Of a stretch of DNA of 51,112 bases, positions 17,208-25,801 are shown piece by piece. Below the pieces are notes generated by a model. The model did no database searches and had not been told where the DNA came from. It saw only the letters and a list, made by a program, of their open reading frames with translations. Numbering within the stretch: the first letter of the stretch is position 1; each line of letters starts with the position of its first letter. Made by a program: the position numbers and the translations under genes. Source of the stretch: Actinomycetes bacterium (lineage in GTDB: Bacteria; Actinomycetota; Acidimicrobiia; Acidimicrobiales; Palsa-688); contig JAJYLA010000007.1 in NCBI GenBank assembly GCA_021788115.1, forward strand, positions 1 through 51,112. The letters run 5' to 3'.

Positions 17208-18547
17208 GCGCCGAGCCACTCCATGGCTGCGACCACCAGCGCCCGGGTGCCCGTGTCGCACGTGGGCTGGATGACCGGAGCGAAGTTCGGGGAGTGATTG
17301 ACCGGGATGTCCTCGGACACCCTCCCGGCTGCCGCCGCCGCCTCGTAGGCGTCACGGTCGATGCATCCCACACCCCAGTAGGAGTACGGGGTACCCAGGG
17401 CGGCGGGGACGTCGCTGAAGTCCTCGCTGGCCGTCTGCATGCTCATCTCCCGGTAGTCGTCTCCGAAGAAGGAGGAGAAGGCGCCGGCCAGTCGCCCTGT
17501 GACCTCGCTGTCGTTGCTGGTGAGGGGGAACCGGTCGAACAGTTCGAAGGTCGGCTCCCTCGGGCAGCGGGACGCCTCGCACTCCGCCGTCACGATTCGC
17601 CGTACCGCGTCCAGGACAGCCCGGCGGGTCGCCTCGCTGTAGGTGCGCACGTTGAGCTGCAGCTCGGCTTCGTCGGCGATGATGTTGCTCTTCGTCCCCG
17701 CGTGGAGCCGCCCGACCGTGAGCACCGCCGTCTCGGTGGGGGCGACCTCCCGGGAAACGATCGTCTGGAGCCTCACCACGATCGCCGCAGCCAGCACGAC
17801 TGGGTCGACCGTCGCCTGCGGCATCGAGCCGTGCCCGCCGCGGCCGTGGACGACGATCCTCATACTGTCGGCCGCGGACAGGACCGCGCCGGCGCGGATT
17901 CCCACCTGGCCGGCGGGAGCGGGCAGGACGTGCTGCGCGAACGCCACGTCAGGCCTGGGGATGAGCCCCGCCAGTCCGTCGTCGATCATGCCCCGGGCGC
18001 CGTCGCCGGTCTCCTCCGCCGGCTGGAACAGCGCGACGAGCGTACCCCGCCACTGATCGGCGCCGGCGGCGAGCAGGTGGGCCGCGCCCGCCAGGCACGC
18101 CGTGTGCATGTCGTGGCCGCACGCGTGCGCTACCGGAACCTCGCGGCCGTCCGGATCGGTTGCCCTCACCTCGCTGGCGTAGTCCAGGCCGGTCGCCTCT
18201 CGCACCGGCAGGGCGTCCATGTCCCCCCGCAGCAGCACCGTCGGGCCGCTTCCCCTCCTCAACACCCCCACGACGCCCGTGCCCCCGACGCCGCTGTGCA
18301 CCTCGAAGCCGGACTGCGCGAGCCGGTCCGCCACCTTCGCGGCCGTCCGCCGCTCCTGATGCGACAGTTCGGGGTTGCGGTGCAGGTCCCGGTAGAAGTC
18401 CTCCTGCCAGGGCCGCACCTCTTCGAGCCCGGCAAGCACAGCCGCAAGATCACCCATCGCATGGTCGCGGGCGGCTCCGCGCTGCTCCTCGGAGAGGTCG
18501 AAGATCCGGGCGCCGCTGCCGCCGGCCGCGTGCACCGGGGCGGTCAT
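17204..18547 (-). CDS. M20 family amidohydrolase (hippurate hydrolase-like)
   Basis: A 447-residue metallo-amidohydrolase. Metal-binding motifs are HACGHDMHTA (about 145-154), PAEETGDGARGMIDDGL and, near the end, NHSPNFAP. The small dimerisation domain sits in the middle (about 235-345). M20D members cleave N-acyl amino acids such as hippurate or indole-3-acetyl conjugates. It diverges from the tct uptake genes with about 260 bases between, so it may act on an imported conjugated acid and share regulation; that link is inferred. A long N-terminal extension of about 40 residues precedes the domain, so a downstream start near residue 31 is possible. Confidence 0.9.
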   Translation of the reverse strand: MTAPVHAAGGSGARIFDLSEEQRGAARDHAMGDLAAVLAGLEEVRPWQEDFYRDLHRNPELSHQERRTAAKVADRLAQSGFEVHSGVGGTGVVGVLRRGSGPTVLLRGDMDALPVREATGLDYASEVRATDPDGREVPVAHACGHDMHTACLAGAAHLLAAGADQWRGTLVALFQPAEETGDGARGMIDDGLAGLIPRPDVAFAQHVLPAPAGQVGIRAGAVLSAADSMRIVVHGRGGHGSMPQATVDPVVLAAAIVVRLQTIVSREVAPTETAVLTVGRLHAGTKSNIIADEAELQLNVRTYSEATRRAVLDAVRRIVTAECEASRCPREPTFELFDRFPLTSNDSEVTGRLAGAFSSFFGDDYREMSMQTASEDFSDVPAALGTPYSYWGVGCIDRDAYEAAAAAGRVSEDIPVNHSPNFAPVIQPTCDTGTRALVVAAMEWLGA

Positions 18548-18688
18548 CGACGTCGCCCGGAGGCGAGTAGGGCATGGACACCTCCTGCGGGCCGCGACGT
18601 TCGCCGAGGCCGGCCGATCCTACGCCTCGCGGCGGGTCGGCCGAGCCGACGCACCGAGCCGCCGTGCGGCGCGGCGCCCTGGATCTGC

Positions 18689-18762
18689 ATAAGACCTTAT
18701 ATGGACTGTTGACGCCCCGCCGGCCCGATGCTACGGTCAGCGCGCGAGCGGAATGTTTTTCT
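18689..18762 (+). promoter_or_regulatory. tctC promoter with flanking operator candidates
   Basis: TTGACG (18709-18714), 17 bases, then TACGGT (18732-18737) form a good sigma-70-type promoter about 70 bases before tctC. A palindrome ATAAG-AC-CTTAT (18689-18700) lies just upstream of the -35. Downstream, GGAATGTTTTTCT (18750-18762) shares 9 of 13 positions with the IclR-type site at 40703-40715. Both operator calls are tentative. Confidence 0.45.
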
Positions 18763-18806
18763 TCTGCGCATCAGATAAACCGATGTGACTGACCCTGGGG
18801 GGAACG

Positions 18807-19883
18807 GTGAAACGTCGCGTGGGAGTCGCGGTTGTGTCCGTGGCGATGGCAGTGGTCGCCGCGGCGTGCGGGTCGAGCAAGAGCGCCGCCTCCTCCGGCG
18901 GGGGTTCGGCTCACGGCCCCTTCGCCGGTAAGACCATTCATCTCATCTCGTCCGGCTCGGCCGGATCGAACCACGACCTCGCGGCCCGGGCCATCGCCCC
19001 GTTCATCGCGCGGTACCTGCACGCCACGGTCGACGTGGTCGACATGCCCGGCGGCGGCCAGCTCAAGGCGTGGACCTACCTCGCCGACGCCAGCCCGAAC
19101 GGGCTGACGATCGGCACCTCGGACGTCCAGGGGATGCTGGCCAACTACTGGGAGAAGGTGCCCGGTCAGAAGTTCAACGTCGCCAAGCTCACCTACCTCG
19201 GCGGCATGGCCGGCGGGGCGGGCGGCGGCTCCAAGGTCATGTTCGCCGTCAACGCGAAGACCGGGCCCTTGAGCAGCATCTACAGCCTGCTGCAGGACAA
19301 GACCGTCAAGGTGAGGGCCGTCGGGTCCGTCGGCGACGTGACCGTGCCCCTGTGGTCCAAGGTGTACCACTTGCCGCTCACCGACCTCACCGACTACCCC
19401 GACGCCTCAGCCGAGCTGCAGGCGCTCTTGCGGGGGGACGGCCAGATCTCGTCGAAGACGTGGGGAGGTTCGTGGTCGTCGTTCGTCACATCCGGCAAGG
19501 GCAAGGTGCTCTTCGCCAACACCATGCACGCCACGTGGGCGGTCGACCCTTCCGTACCGACGGTGCCCAGCATCCTGGCGAAGGTCCCCCCGCCCACCGC
19601 CGAGGGCAAGGCGGCCATCATCGCGAACAGCGAGGCAGAGGACGGGGGCCTCGCGTTCATCGGCCCGCCGGGGATGTCGGCTTCCCTGGCCTCGGCGCTG
19701 CGGGCGGCGGTCAAGTGGGCGATGGCGCAGCCCGGTTTCGTCAGCCAGGCCACCAAGTCCAACCTGTCCACCCTCTACGACAGCCCGGCGCAGGAGATGG
19801 CGGCCGTTCAGCTGGGCATGAAGCCCGCGACGGTGGCCACCATCCGCAAGTACGTGCCCTTGAGCACCGGCGTCGCCTCGTGA
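18807..19883 (+). CDS. tctC: Tripartite tricarboxylate transporter binding lipoprotein (TctC/Bug)
   Basis: A 358-residue extracytoplasmic binding protein. A signal with lipobox VAAACG (Cys at about residue 21) is followed by a Ser/Gly tether. Family marks are SGSAGSNHDLAARAIAPF and DMPGGGQLKAWTYLADASPNG, the TctC ligand-loop region. It captures a carboxylate and delivers it to the TctAB permease encoded next. The GTG at 18807 has GGGGGGA six bases upstream. The substrate class (citrate-like, aromatic acid or other) cannot be read. Confidence 0.9.
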   Translation: MKRRVGVAVVSVAMAVVAAACGSSKSAASSGGGSAHGPFAGKTIHLISSGSAGSNHDLAARAIAPFIARYLHATVDVVDMPGGGQLKAWTYLADASPNGLTIGTSDVQGMLANYWEKVPGQKFNVAKLTYLGGMAGGAGGGSKVMFAVNAKTGPLSSIYSLLQDKTVKVRAVGSVGDVTVPLWSKVYHLPLTDLTDYPDASAELQALLRGDGQISSKTWGGSWSSFVTSGKGKVLFANTMHATWAVDPSVPTVPSILAKVPPPTAEGKAAIIANSEAEDGGLAFIGPPGMSASLASALRAAVKWAMAQPGFVSQATKSNLSTLYDSPAQEMAAVQLGMKPATVATIRKYVPLSTGVAS

Positions 19884-19924
19884 GGGCCGGGCCGCAGACG
19901 GCCACGGCGGCCGCGCCGGGGCCC

Positions 19925-19952
19925 GGGCCGGCGCCCGGGCCGGCGCCGGCCC
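19925..19952 (+). promoter_or_regulatory. Strong hairpin between tctC and tctA
   Basis: GGGCCGGCGC (19925-19934) and GCGCCGGCCC (19943-19952) pair perfectly around 8 bases. It sits in the 100-base tctC-tctA gap. A hairpin here can protect or terminate part of the message so that more binding protein than permease is made. A 30-codon Pro/Ala/Gly frame starting at the tctC stop (GTGA) spans it but looks incidental. Confidence 0.5.
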
Positions 19953-19982
19953 GGCGGGGCGGGCGCCGCTAGGGCCGGACCC

Positions 19983-22193
19983 GTGAACTATCTGCACGCC
20001 CTCGGCAACAGCCTCGGCAACTTCTCCTCGCTGGCGGCGGTGGGAGTGCTCCTCGGCGGCACGCTGCTCGGGGTGTTCGTCGGCGTGGTCCCCGGGCTCG
20101 GCGGAATCGTCCTGCTCGTCGTCCTGCTCCCCTTCCTCTACAACGTCAATCCCGTCATCGGGCTGGCTTTGCTGCTGGCGTCGCACTCCGCCATCTACTA
20201 CGCCGGCTCCACGACGGCGATCCTCATCAACACCCCTGGCGCACCGGAGTCGGCGGCGACCTGCATCGACGGCTACGCCATGACGAGCAAGGGTCACGTC
20301 GGCAGGGCCCTGGGCATCTCCGCGGCGGCCACGACGTTCGGTGGCTGGTTCGGGGCTCTGGTGCTGTTCGCCGCCATCCCGGTGATGGTCCCGCTCGTCA
20401 ACGTCTTCCACCCTCCCGAGTACTTCTTCCTCACCGTCCTCGCCGTGGTGCTCATCGGTCAGCTGCAGTCGGGTTCGCCCACCAAGGGCATCCTCTCGGG
20501 TTTGTTCGGGTTCCTTCTCTCCTTCGTGGGCGCCGCCGCGAGCACCGGCTCCCTGCGGTTCACCTTCGGTCAGCTCGGCCTCTACAACGGGATCAACGTC
20601 GCCGCCGCCGCCATCGGGCTGTTCGCGATCAGCCAGATGTTCATCATGTTCGGATCGAACAGGAGCGTCGTCGGCTCGACGCAGCTGCGCCTGTCGCGCG
20701 AGGTGTGGGCAGACGTCGGTATAGGCGTCCGGTACGTGATCCGGCACCTGTGGCTGACGACGAGGGCCGCTGTGGTGGGCGTGGTCTGCGGGGTGATCCC
20801 CGGAATCGGCTCCACCGCCGCCAACTTCCTCTCCTACGGCTACGTGATGCAGTCTTCGAAGCACCCCGAGACCTTCGGCACCGGAGAGCCGGACGGGATC
20901 CTGGCGCCGGAGGGGTCGTCGATCTCGAAGGAGTGCGGCGCCCTGATCCCGACCGTCGCGCTCGGCGTCCCCAACGGCCCGGCGATGGCGGTGCTGCTGG
21001 CGGCGTTCTCGATCCTCGGTCTGGCGCCGGGGCCGGCGATGATCCACCAGCACCTGTCGCTGGTCTTCTGGATGGTCATCGTCATCGCCGTCGCGAGCCT
21101 CCTGGCGAGCGTGCTCGGCCTCGGGCTCGCGCCGCTGCTGGCCCAGATCACCGTCATACCCGGCCGGGTGCTCGTGCCGTTCGTCCTTGTTCTCGCCGCG
21201 ATCGGCACCTACGCCTCCACCACGGACCTGCTGCAGGTCTCGCTGATGGTGGTCTTCGGCGCGGTCGGGCTGCTCCTGCGCCGCTTCGGCTACTCGCTGC
21301 CGGCCGTCATCGTCGGGCTCGTTCTCGGCACCACGGCGGAGAACAACCTGATCCTCACGCAGAAGCTCTACGGGTGGCGTTTCGTCGACCGTCCCCTCGC
21401 GGACGTGCTCATCGTCGCGATCGTCGCGGTGATCGGGCTCGGGGCTCGCCGGCGCCGGCGGGCGCGGACCGCGGGGGTGGCGGTGGCCGCGACGGCGGCC
21501 GAGGCGGCGGTGCCCGGCACCCGGCCCCGGCCGCCCTTGTGGGAGGTGCTGTTCGACGTCGCATGGGTGGTCGGCCTCGCCGCCTACGTCTACGGCGCGC
21601 GCCGCTACCCGTCTCCCGCCGACATCGCCCCCCTGTACCTGGGGATCGCAGCCCTGGTGGTCGCTCTCTTCCAGCTGCTCGGGGTGTTCGTGCCCGGCCT
21701 GCGACGTGTCACCCACGGCGATCCCGCGGCGCCCGGCATGCACATGATCCCGCTGCCCCGCCCCGCCGCGCCCGACGTGGCGGCTTCCGGCGAGGCGGGC
21801 GCCGGGGAGCTGCGGCCGCCCGCGCCGGAGCCCGCTCCCGCGGGTGCGGCGATGACCGAGATGGTGACCACGGTGACCGCGTCGCGGGCACCGGCGGGGC
21901 CGGCGGTGGCGGAGCCGGCGGCGGTCGAGCCGATCGTGGTCGAGGAGCCGGCGGCCGGCCGGGGCGAGTCGCTCCGCCAGCTCGCCGCCGTCGCCTTGGC
22001 GGCCGCCCTCGTCGGAGGTGTCTACCTCTTCGGTTACACCCTCACCGTGCCCCTCTGGACGTTCCTGTACTTCGCCGCCGTGCGGAGGTGGAAGCTGCGT
22101 GCCAGCGTCGTCGCCGCGGCGGCGATGCTCGGGGCGTTCTACCTTGCGTCGCGCCTCCTCACGTCGGTGCTGTTCCCCCACGGCATCCTCTGA
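19983..22193 (+). CDS. tctA: TctA-TctB fusion permease
   Basis: A 736-residue protein. The first roughly 500 residues are a full TctA: GGTLLGVFVGVVPGLGG near residue 25 and GVVCGVIPGIGSTAANF with GTGEPDGILAPEGS around 270-315, the paired PGxG motifs of the family. After a charged linker the last 220 residues contain four further spans separated by an Ala/Pro/Glu-rich loop, matching the small subunit TctB. In most systems TctA and TctB are separate genes, so this is a fusion. The GTG at 19983 follows the hairpin region. It is coupled to tctC and followed after 28 bases by a ThDP enzyme. Confidence 0.88.
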   Translation: MNYLHALGNSLGNFSSLAAVGVLLGGTLLGVFVGVVPGLGGIVLLVVLLPFLYNVNPVIGLALLLASHSAIYYAGSTTAILINTPGAPESAATCIDGYAMTSKGHVGRALGISAAATTFGGWFGALVLFAAIPVMVPLVNVFHPPEYFFLTVLAVVLIGQLQSGSPTKGILSGLFGFLLSFVGAAASTGSLRFTFGQLGLYNGINVAAAAIGLFAISQMFIMFGSNRSVVGSTQLRLSREVWADVGIGVRYVIRHLWLTTRAAVVGVVCGVIPGIGSTAANFLSYGYVMQSSKHPETFGTGEPDGILAPEGSSISKECGALIPTVALGVPNGPAMAVLLAAFSILGLAPGPAMIHQHLSLVFWMVIVIAVASLLASVLGLGLAPLLAQITVIPGRVLVPFVLVLAAIGTYASTTDLLQVSLMVVFGAVGLLLRRFGYSLPAVIVGLVLGTTAENNLILTQKLYGWRFVDRPLADVLIVAIVAVIGLGARRRRRARTAGVAVAATAAEAAVPGTRPRPPLWEVLFDVAWVVGLAAYVYGARRYPSPADIAPLYLGIAALVVALFQLLGVFVPGLRRVTHGDPAAPGMHMIPLPRPAAPDVAASGEAGAGELRPPAPEPAPAGAAMTEMVTTVTASRAPAGPAVAEPAAVEPIVVEEPAAGRGESLRQLAAVALAAALVGGVYLFGYTLTVPLWTFLYFAAVRRWKLRASVVAAAAMLGAFYLASRLLTSVLFPHGIL

Positions 22194-22221
22194 CCGTCGA
22201 GACTCACGGGAGGTTCCCCAC

Positions 22222-23976
22222 GTGGCAGGCAAGACCTACGGCTCGGACGTGATCGCGGACCTGCTGCGCGGGTACGGCATCAAGTACGTGTCTTTGAATC
22301 CGGGTTCGACGTTCCGGGGTCTGCACGACTCCCTGGTCAACTACGCGGGCAACGACCCCGAGATGATCCAGTGCACCCACGAAGAGGTGGCGGTGGGGAT
22401 CGCCCACGGCTACGCGAAGGCGACCGGGGAGCCGATGGCGGCCATCGTCCACGACGTCGTCGGGCTCCTGCACGCCTCGATGGCCGTCTACTACGCCTAC
22501 ATCGACAGGGCGCCGGTGCTTCTGCTCGGGGCCACGGGGCCGATGGACGTGGGGAGGAGGCGGCCGTACATCGACTGGATCCACACCGCGCTGCCCCAGG
22601 GGGAGGCCGTTCGCCGGTTCACCCGGTGGGACTACCAGCCGGTGGGTCTGTCCGACACGATCGACTCGTTCGCCCGCGCCTACCGGGTCGCCACGACCGA
22701 TCCCCAGGGGCCCGTCTACCTCTGCTACGACGCCGGCTTCCAGGAGGACGAGGTCGACCCGGCGGAGGTCGCCGCCCTGGGGGGGACCGGGTTTCGCGAG
22801 GCGGTGGCCCGGCCGACCCGCCTCCACGGAGACCCGGAGGCGCTCGGCCGCGTCGCCCGCCTCCTCGTCGACGCCGACAATCCGGTCTTCGTCACCTCCT
22901 ACGTCGGCCGCCGGCCCGAGGGTGTTGCCGCTTTGGTGGAGCTCGCCGAGTTCCTCGGCGCGCCGGTGGTGGACAGAGGCGAGCGGCTGTGCTTCCCGAC
23001 GAACCATCCGCTGGCCGCCCACGGGCGAGCCCCGGAGGTCCTCGCGGATGCGGACCTCGTGGTGGCGCTCGACGTGCGCCACCTCAACAAGGTCGTCGCG
23101 ACACTCGACAGCACCACCCGCCGCACGACGTCCCAGCTCCCGCCCGGCTGCGTAATCGTGGAGATCGGCCTCGGGGATCTCGGCATCAACGCCTGGACCC
23201 AGGAGGGGGGGCCCGTGCAGGATGTGGCCCTGTCCGTGCTCGCCGACACGGCCACGGCCATACCCGAGATCACGCGGAGGTGCCGCGAGCTGGCGGGCCA
23301 AGAGGCGGCCGCCCGCTTCTCGCGCCGGGCGGAGGTCCACGCCGGCCGCCACGCGGGGGCGCGGGCCCGCTGGCGGGAAGAGGCGCTCGCCGCGGCCGGC
23401 CAGCGCCCGGTCGCGACCTCCTGCTTCGTGCACGAGGTCGGGGAGGCGGTCAAAGACGCCGACTGGGTGCTGACCGCCAACACCGTGAGCGGATGGGCCA
23501 AGCGGCTGTGGGACTTCGACCGTCCCGACCGCCACCCCGGGGAAAGCCTCGGGACGGCCACCCAGATCGGGATCTCCCTCGGGGTCGCCCTGGCGTACCG
23601 CGGCACCGGCCGCCTGGTCGTGGACATCCAGCCCGACGGCGACCTGCTCTTCGACGCCGCGGCCCTGTGGACCGCGGCATACCACAAGATCCCGATCCTC
23701 GTCGTGATGTACAACAACCGCGCCTACTACAACGACTGGGAGCACCAGATCCGGGTGGCCCGCCAGCGCGGCAGGGACGAGGCGATGGCGTATCTGGGCA
23801 TGGAGCTCGACAAGCCCGCCCCGGACTTCGCCGGCCTGGCGAGGAGCTTCGGGTGGTACGGGATCGGGCCGATCGAAACGGCCGGCGAGGTCGGGCCCGC
23901 GGTCCGCAAGGCTCGCGACATCGTGCTCTCCGAAGGCCGGCCAGCGCTCGTCGACGTCGTCACCCAGTACCGCTGA
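22222..23976 (+). CDS. ThDP-dependent enzyme (acetolactate synthase/benzoylformate decarboxylase family)
   Basis: A 584-residue enzyme with the three-domain ThDP layout. The catalytic Glu lies in CTHEEVAVGIAHGYAKATG (residues about 51-69) and the ThDP/Mg motif runs from DGDLLFDAAALW to the NN of VVMYNNRAYYN (about 473-495). The family decarboxylates or ligates 2-oxo acids. FAD-binding sequence is not obvious. The GTG at 22222 is preferred because GGGAGG lies upstream and the frame further upstream is the shadow of tctA. Placement directly after the tct uptake genes suggests it works on the imported acid or its oxo derivative; the substrate is unknown. Confidence 0.86.
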   Translation: MAGKTYGSDVIADLLRGYGIKYVSLNPGSTFRGLHDSLVNYAGNDPEMIQCTHEEVAVGIAHGYAKATGEPMAAIVHDVVGLLHASMAVYYAYIDRAPVLLLGATGPMDVGRRRPYIDWIHTALPQGEAVRRFTRWDYQPVGLSDTIDSFARAYRVATTDPQGPVYLCYDAGFQEDEVDPAEVAALGGTGFREAVARPTRLHGDPEALGRVARLLVDADNPVFVTSYVGRRPEGVAALVELAEFLGAPVVDRGERLCFPTNHPLAAHGRAPEVLADADLVVALDVRHLNKVVATLDSTTRRTTSQLPPGCVIVEIGLGDLGINAWTQEGGPVQDVALSVLADTATAIPEITRRCRELAGQEAAARFSRRAEVHAGRHAGARARWREEALAAAGQRPVATSCFVHEVGEAVKDADWVLTANTVSGWAKRLWDFDRPDRHPGESLGTATQIGISLGVALAYRGTGRLVVDIQPDGDLLFDAAALWTAAYHKIPILVVMYNNRAYYNDWEHQIRVARQRGRDEAMAYLGMELDKPAPDFAGLARSFGWYGIGPIETAGEVGPAVRKARDIVLSEGRPALVDVVTQYR

Positions 23977-24000
23977 GACGTCGGTAACTGCGCCGGCGTC

Positions 24001-24030
24001 CGCCGGCGAGCCCGCCACCTCTCGCCGGCG
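24001..24030 (+). terminator. Hairpin ending the tct/ThDP operon
   Basis: CGCCGGCGA (24001-24009) pairs with TCGCCGGCG (24022-24030) around 12 bases, 25 bases after the ThDP-enzyme stop and just before a new promoter. There is no T-tract; termination is inferred from position. Confidence 0.5.
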
Positions 24031-24055
24031 AACGCGGACGCGCGGCCGGAAACCC

Positions 24056-24110
24056 TTGACAGCGGTGACCGCCTGTGGTTCGATTTCGTCAGTTCATCTG
24101 ATCATCAGAT
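24056..24110 (+). promoter_or_regulatory. Promoter and GntR-type operator of the flavoprotein/dikinase operon
   Basis: TTGACA (24056-24061), 17 bases, TTCGAT (24079-24084). Eleven bases on lies ATCTGAT-C-ATCAGAT (24096-24110), a perfect palindrome that also contains an overlapping TGATC-N4-GATCA. A related palindrome precedes the dikinase gene at 28368. The operon encodes a GntR/FCD regulator, the natural candidate to bind both. The site lies 15 bases before the GTG start and so would block initiation. Confidence 0.65.
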
Positions 24111-24125
24111 CAAAAGGGGGTCATC

Positions 24126-25784
24126 GTGGACGCGAGCTTCGATGCCGTCGTCATCGGCGGCGGGCACCATGGCACGATCATGGCGTGCTACCTGGCCAAG
24201 GCAGGTCTCAAGGTCGGGGTGTTCGAAAAGCACACCGCGCTGGGCGGGGGAGCGGGAAGTGAGGAAGGCCCGGCGCCCGGGTTCCGCCAGAACTTCTGCG
24301 CCCACTTCACTCGTTTTTACGGCCATCCGGCTTACGAGGATTTCAACCTCCGTGCCGAAGGCCTGGAATACGTCTTTCCGGACCAGAACGAGGGCATGAT
24401 CTTCGAGGACGGCTCGAGTTTCATCGGTTATTCGGCCTTCCGGGTCTGCGACCCCGCCACGGGTCGCACCGAGTACGCACCCGAGAACGTCCAGAAGACC
24501 TTCGAGCAGATCCGGCGTTTCTCGCCGCGCGACGCGGACACCTATCTGCGGTTGGTCGACCGGTACCAGCGCTACTGGAAAGAGGCTTTTCACCGCCACC
24601 GCTACGAGGCCCCCCCGCCGTGGGGCACGCCGGATGCGCTCGAGGAGCTGATGACGATTCCCGACAGCGGCATCGAGCCGGTCCATCAGTTCATGTCCGT
24701 GCGTCAGCTGGCCTACGACTTCTTCGAAAGCCCCGAACTGCGCACGCTCTTCATGCGCGCCACGCCGACGTCCGGCGGGTGCTTCCCCGACGACCCGATG
24801 GGCCTCCAGAGCCTGGTCCACGTCATGGGCCTCGTCCTCTCCTTCGAACCCGCCGCCATCGCCAAGGGTGGCACCCAGGCCATCACCGACGCGCTCGTGT
24901 CGGCGGGCCGGAAGCTGGGTGTCGAGTACTTCACCGCTCAGGACGTCGATCGGATCGTGGTCGAGAGCGGGCGAGCGACCGGCCTCCAGCTGGAGGACGG
25001 GAGCCGTGTTGCCGCACCCCTCGTGGTCTCCGATCTGGGGGCACCGCAGACGTTCTTGCGGCTCCTGCGGGGTGAGGCCATCTCGGATCGAATCGTCCAT
25101 CGGCTCAACAACATCCACTACGACCGTGGCCAGATCCTCTGGGGCAACGTGGCCATGCACGAGCTCCCGAAGTACAACTCGGACGCCTTGAACCCGGGCG
25201 TCGGGGTCCAGCCACGCCTCTACACCGGTGCCAAGGATCCCGACTACCTGGCGACCAAGTACCAGCACGAGATCTTCGTGCTCGGCATCCCTCAGCAGCT
25301 GTACGTGTTGACGGCCCCCGACAGTGTCTGGGATCGCACCCGCGCACCGGAGGACAAGCACACGATCCTCATCGAGGAGTTCACTGCTCCCGCCCGCCTC
25401 TTCTCGCCCCGGGAGTGGACACGACTGAAGGAAGAGTTCACCAACCAATGGTTGGACAGCTGGCAGAAGTACGCGCCCAACATGACACGCGACAACGTCA
25501 TCGCCGTCCGCCTCTACTCCCCCTATGACGTGCAGGCGAGCCATCCGGACATGCTCGAAGGAGGCTGGACTCAAGGCTCGATGATCGCCTCCCAGCTGGG
25601 CCGCTTCCGGCCGTTCCCCGAGCTGTCGGGCTACCGCACCCCGATCGAGAACCTCTACCAGTGCTCCTCGAGCCTCCACTCGGCGGCCGGTATCGGTCGC
25701 GGGAGCAGCTACATCGCCTACAAGGTCATCGCCGAAGACCACGGGCTGCCCCGCCCGTGGGAGCATGCTGGTCGCTCCTACTGA
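24126..25784 (+). CDS. CrtI-like FAD-dependent oxidoreductase
   Basis: A 552-residue flavoprotein. The dinucleotide motif GGGHHG is at residues 11-16 and the ribose-binding Glu is at 34 (VGVFEK), as in phytoene-desaturase-like and amine-oxidase-like enzymes. A second FAD contact is expected in the C-terminal AAGIGRGSSYIAYKV segment. No carotenoid genes are nearby; instead etfB and etfA follow directly, so it probably desaturates or oxidises a small substrate and passes electrons to its own ETF. The GTG at 24126 has AAGGGGG upstream. The unusual HH in the FAD loop is noted. The substrate is unknown. Confidence 0.85.
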   Translation: MDASFDAVVIGGGHHGTIMACYLAKAGLKVGVFEKHTALGGGAGSEEGPAPGFRQNFCAHFTRFYGHPAYEDFNLRAEGLEYVFPDQNEGMIFEDGSSFIGYSAFRVCDPATGRTEYAPENVQKTFEQIRRFSPRDADTYLRLVDRYQRYWKEAFHRHRYEAPPPWGTPDALEELMTIPDSGIEPVHQFMSVRQLAYDFFESPELRTLFMRATPTSGGCFPDDPMGLQSLVHVMGLVLSFEPAAIAKGGTQAITDALVSAGRKLGVEYFTAQDVDRIVVESGRATGLQLEDGSRVAAPLVVSDLGAPQTFLRLLRGEAISDRIVHRLNNIHYDRGQILWGNVAMHELPKYNSDALNPGVGVQPRLYTGAKDPDYLATKYQHEIFVLGIPQQLYVLTAPDSVWDRTRAPEDKHTILIEEFTAPARLFSPREWTRLKEEFTNQWLDSWQKYAPNMTRDNVIAVRLYSPYDVQASHPDMLEGGWTQGSMIASQLGRFRPFPELSGYRTPIENLYQCSSSLHSAAGIGRGSSYIAYKVIAEDHGLPRPWEHAGRSY

Positions 25785-25801
25785 GAAACGCGGAGAGACC
25801 C

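Noticed and set aside
19880-19972. 30-codon Pro/Ala/Gly frame between tctC and tctA
   Set aside because: The composition reflects the GC hairpin there; there is no independent evidence of translation.
19407-22232. 941-codon open frame on the minus strand across tctC and tctAB
   Set aside because: It mirrors two well-supported genes and its translation is rich in Arg, His, Gly and Glu without any domain; long antisense frames are expected at this GC content.
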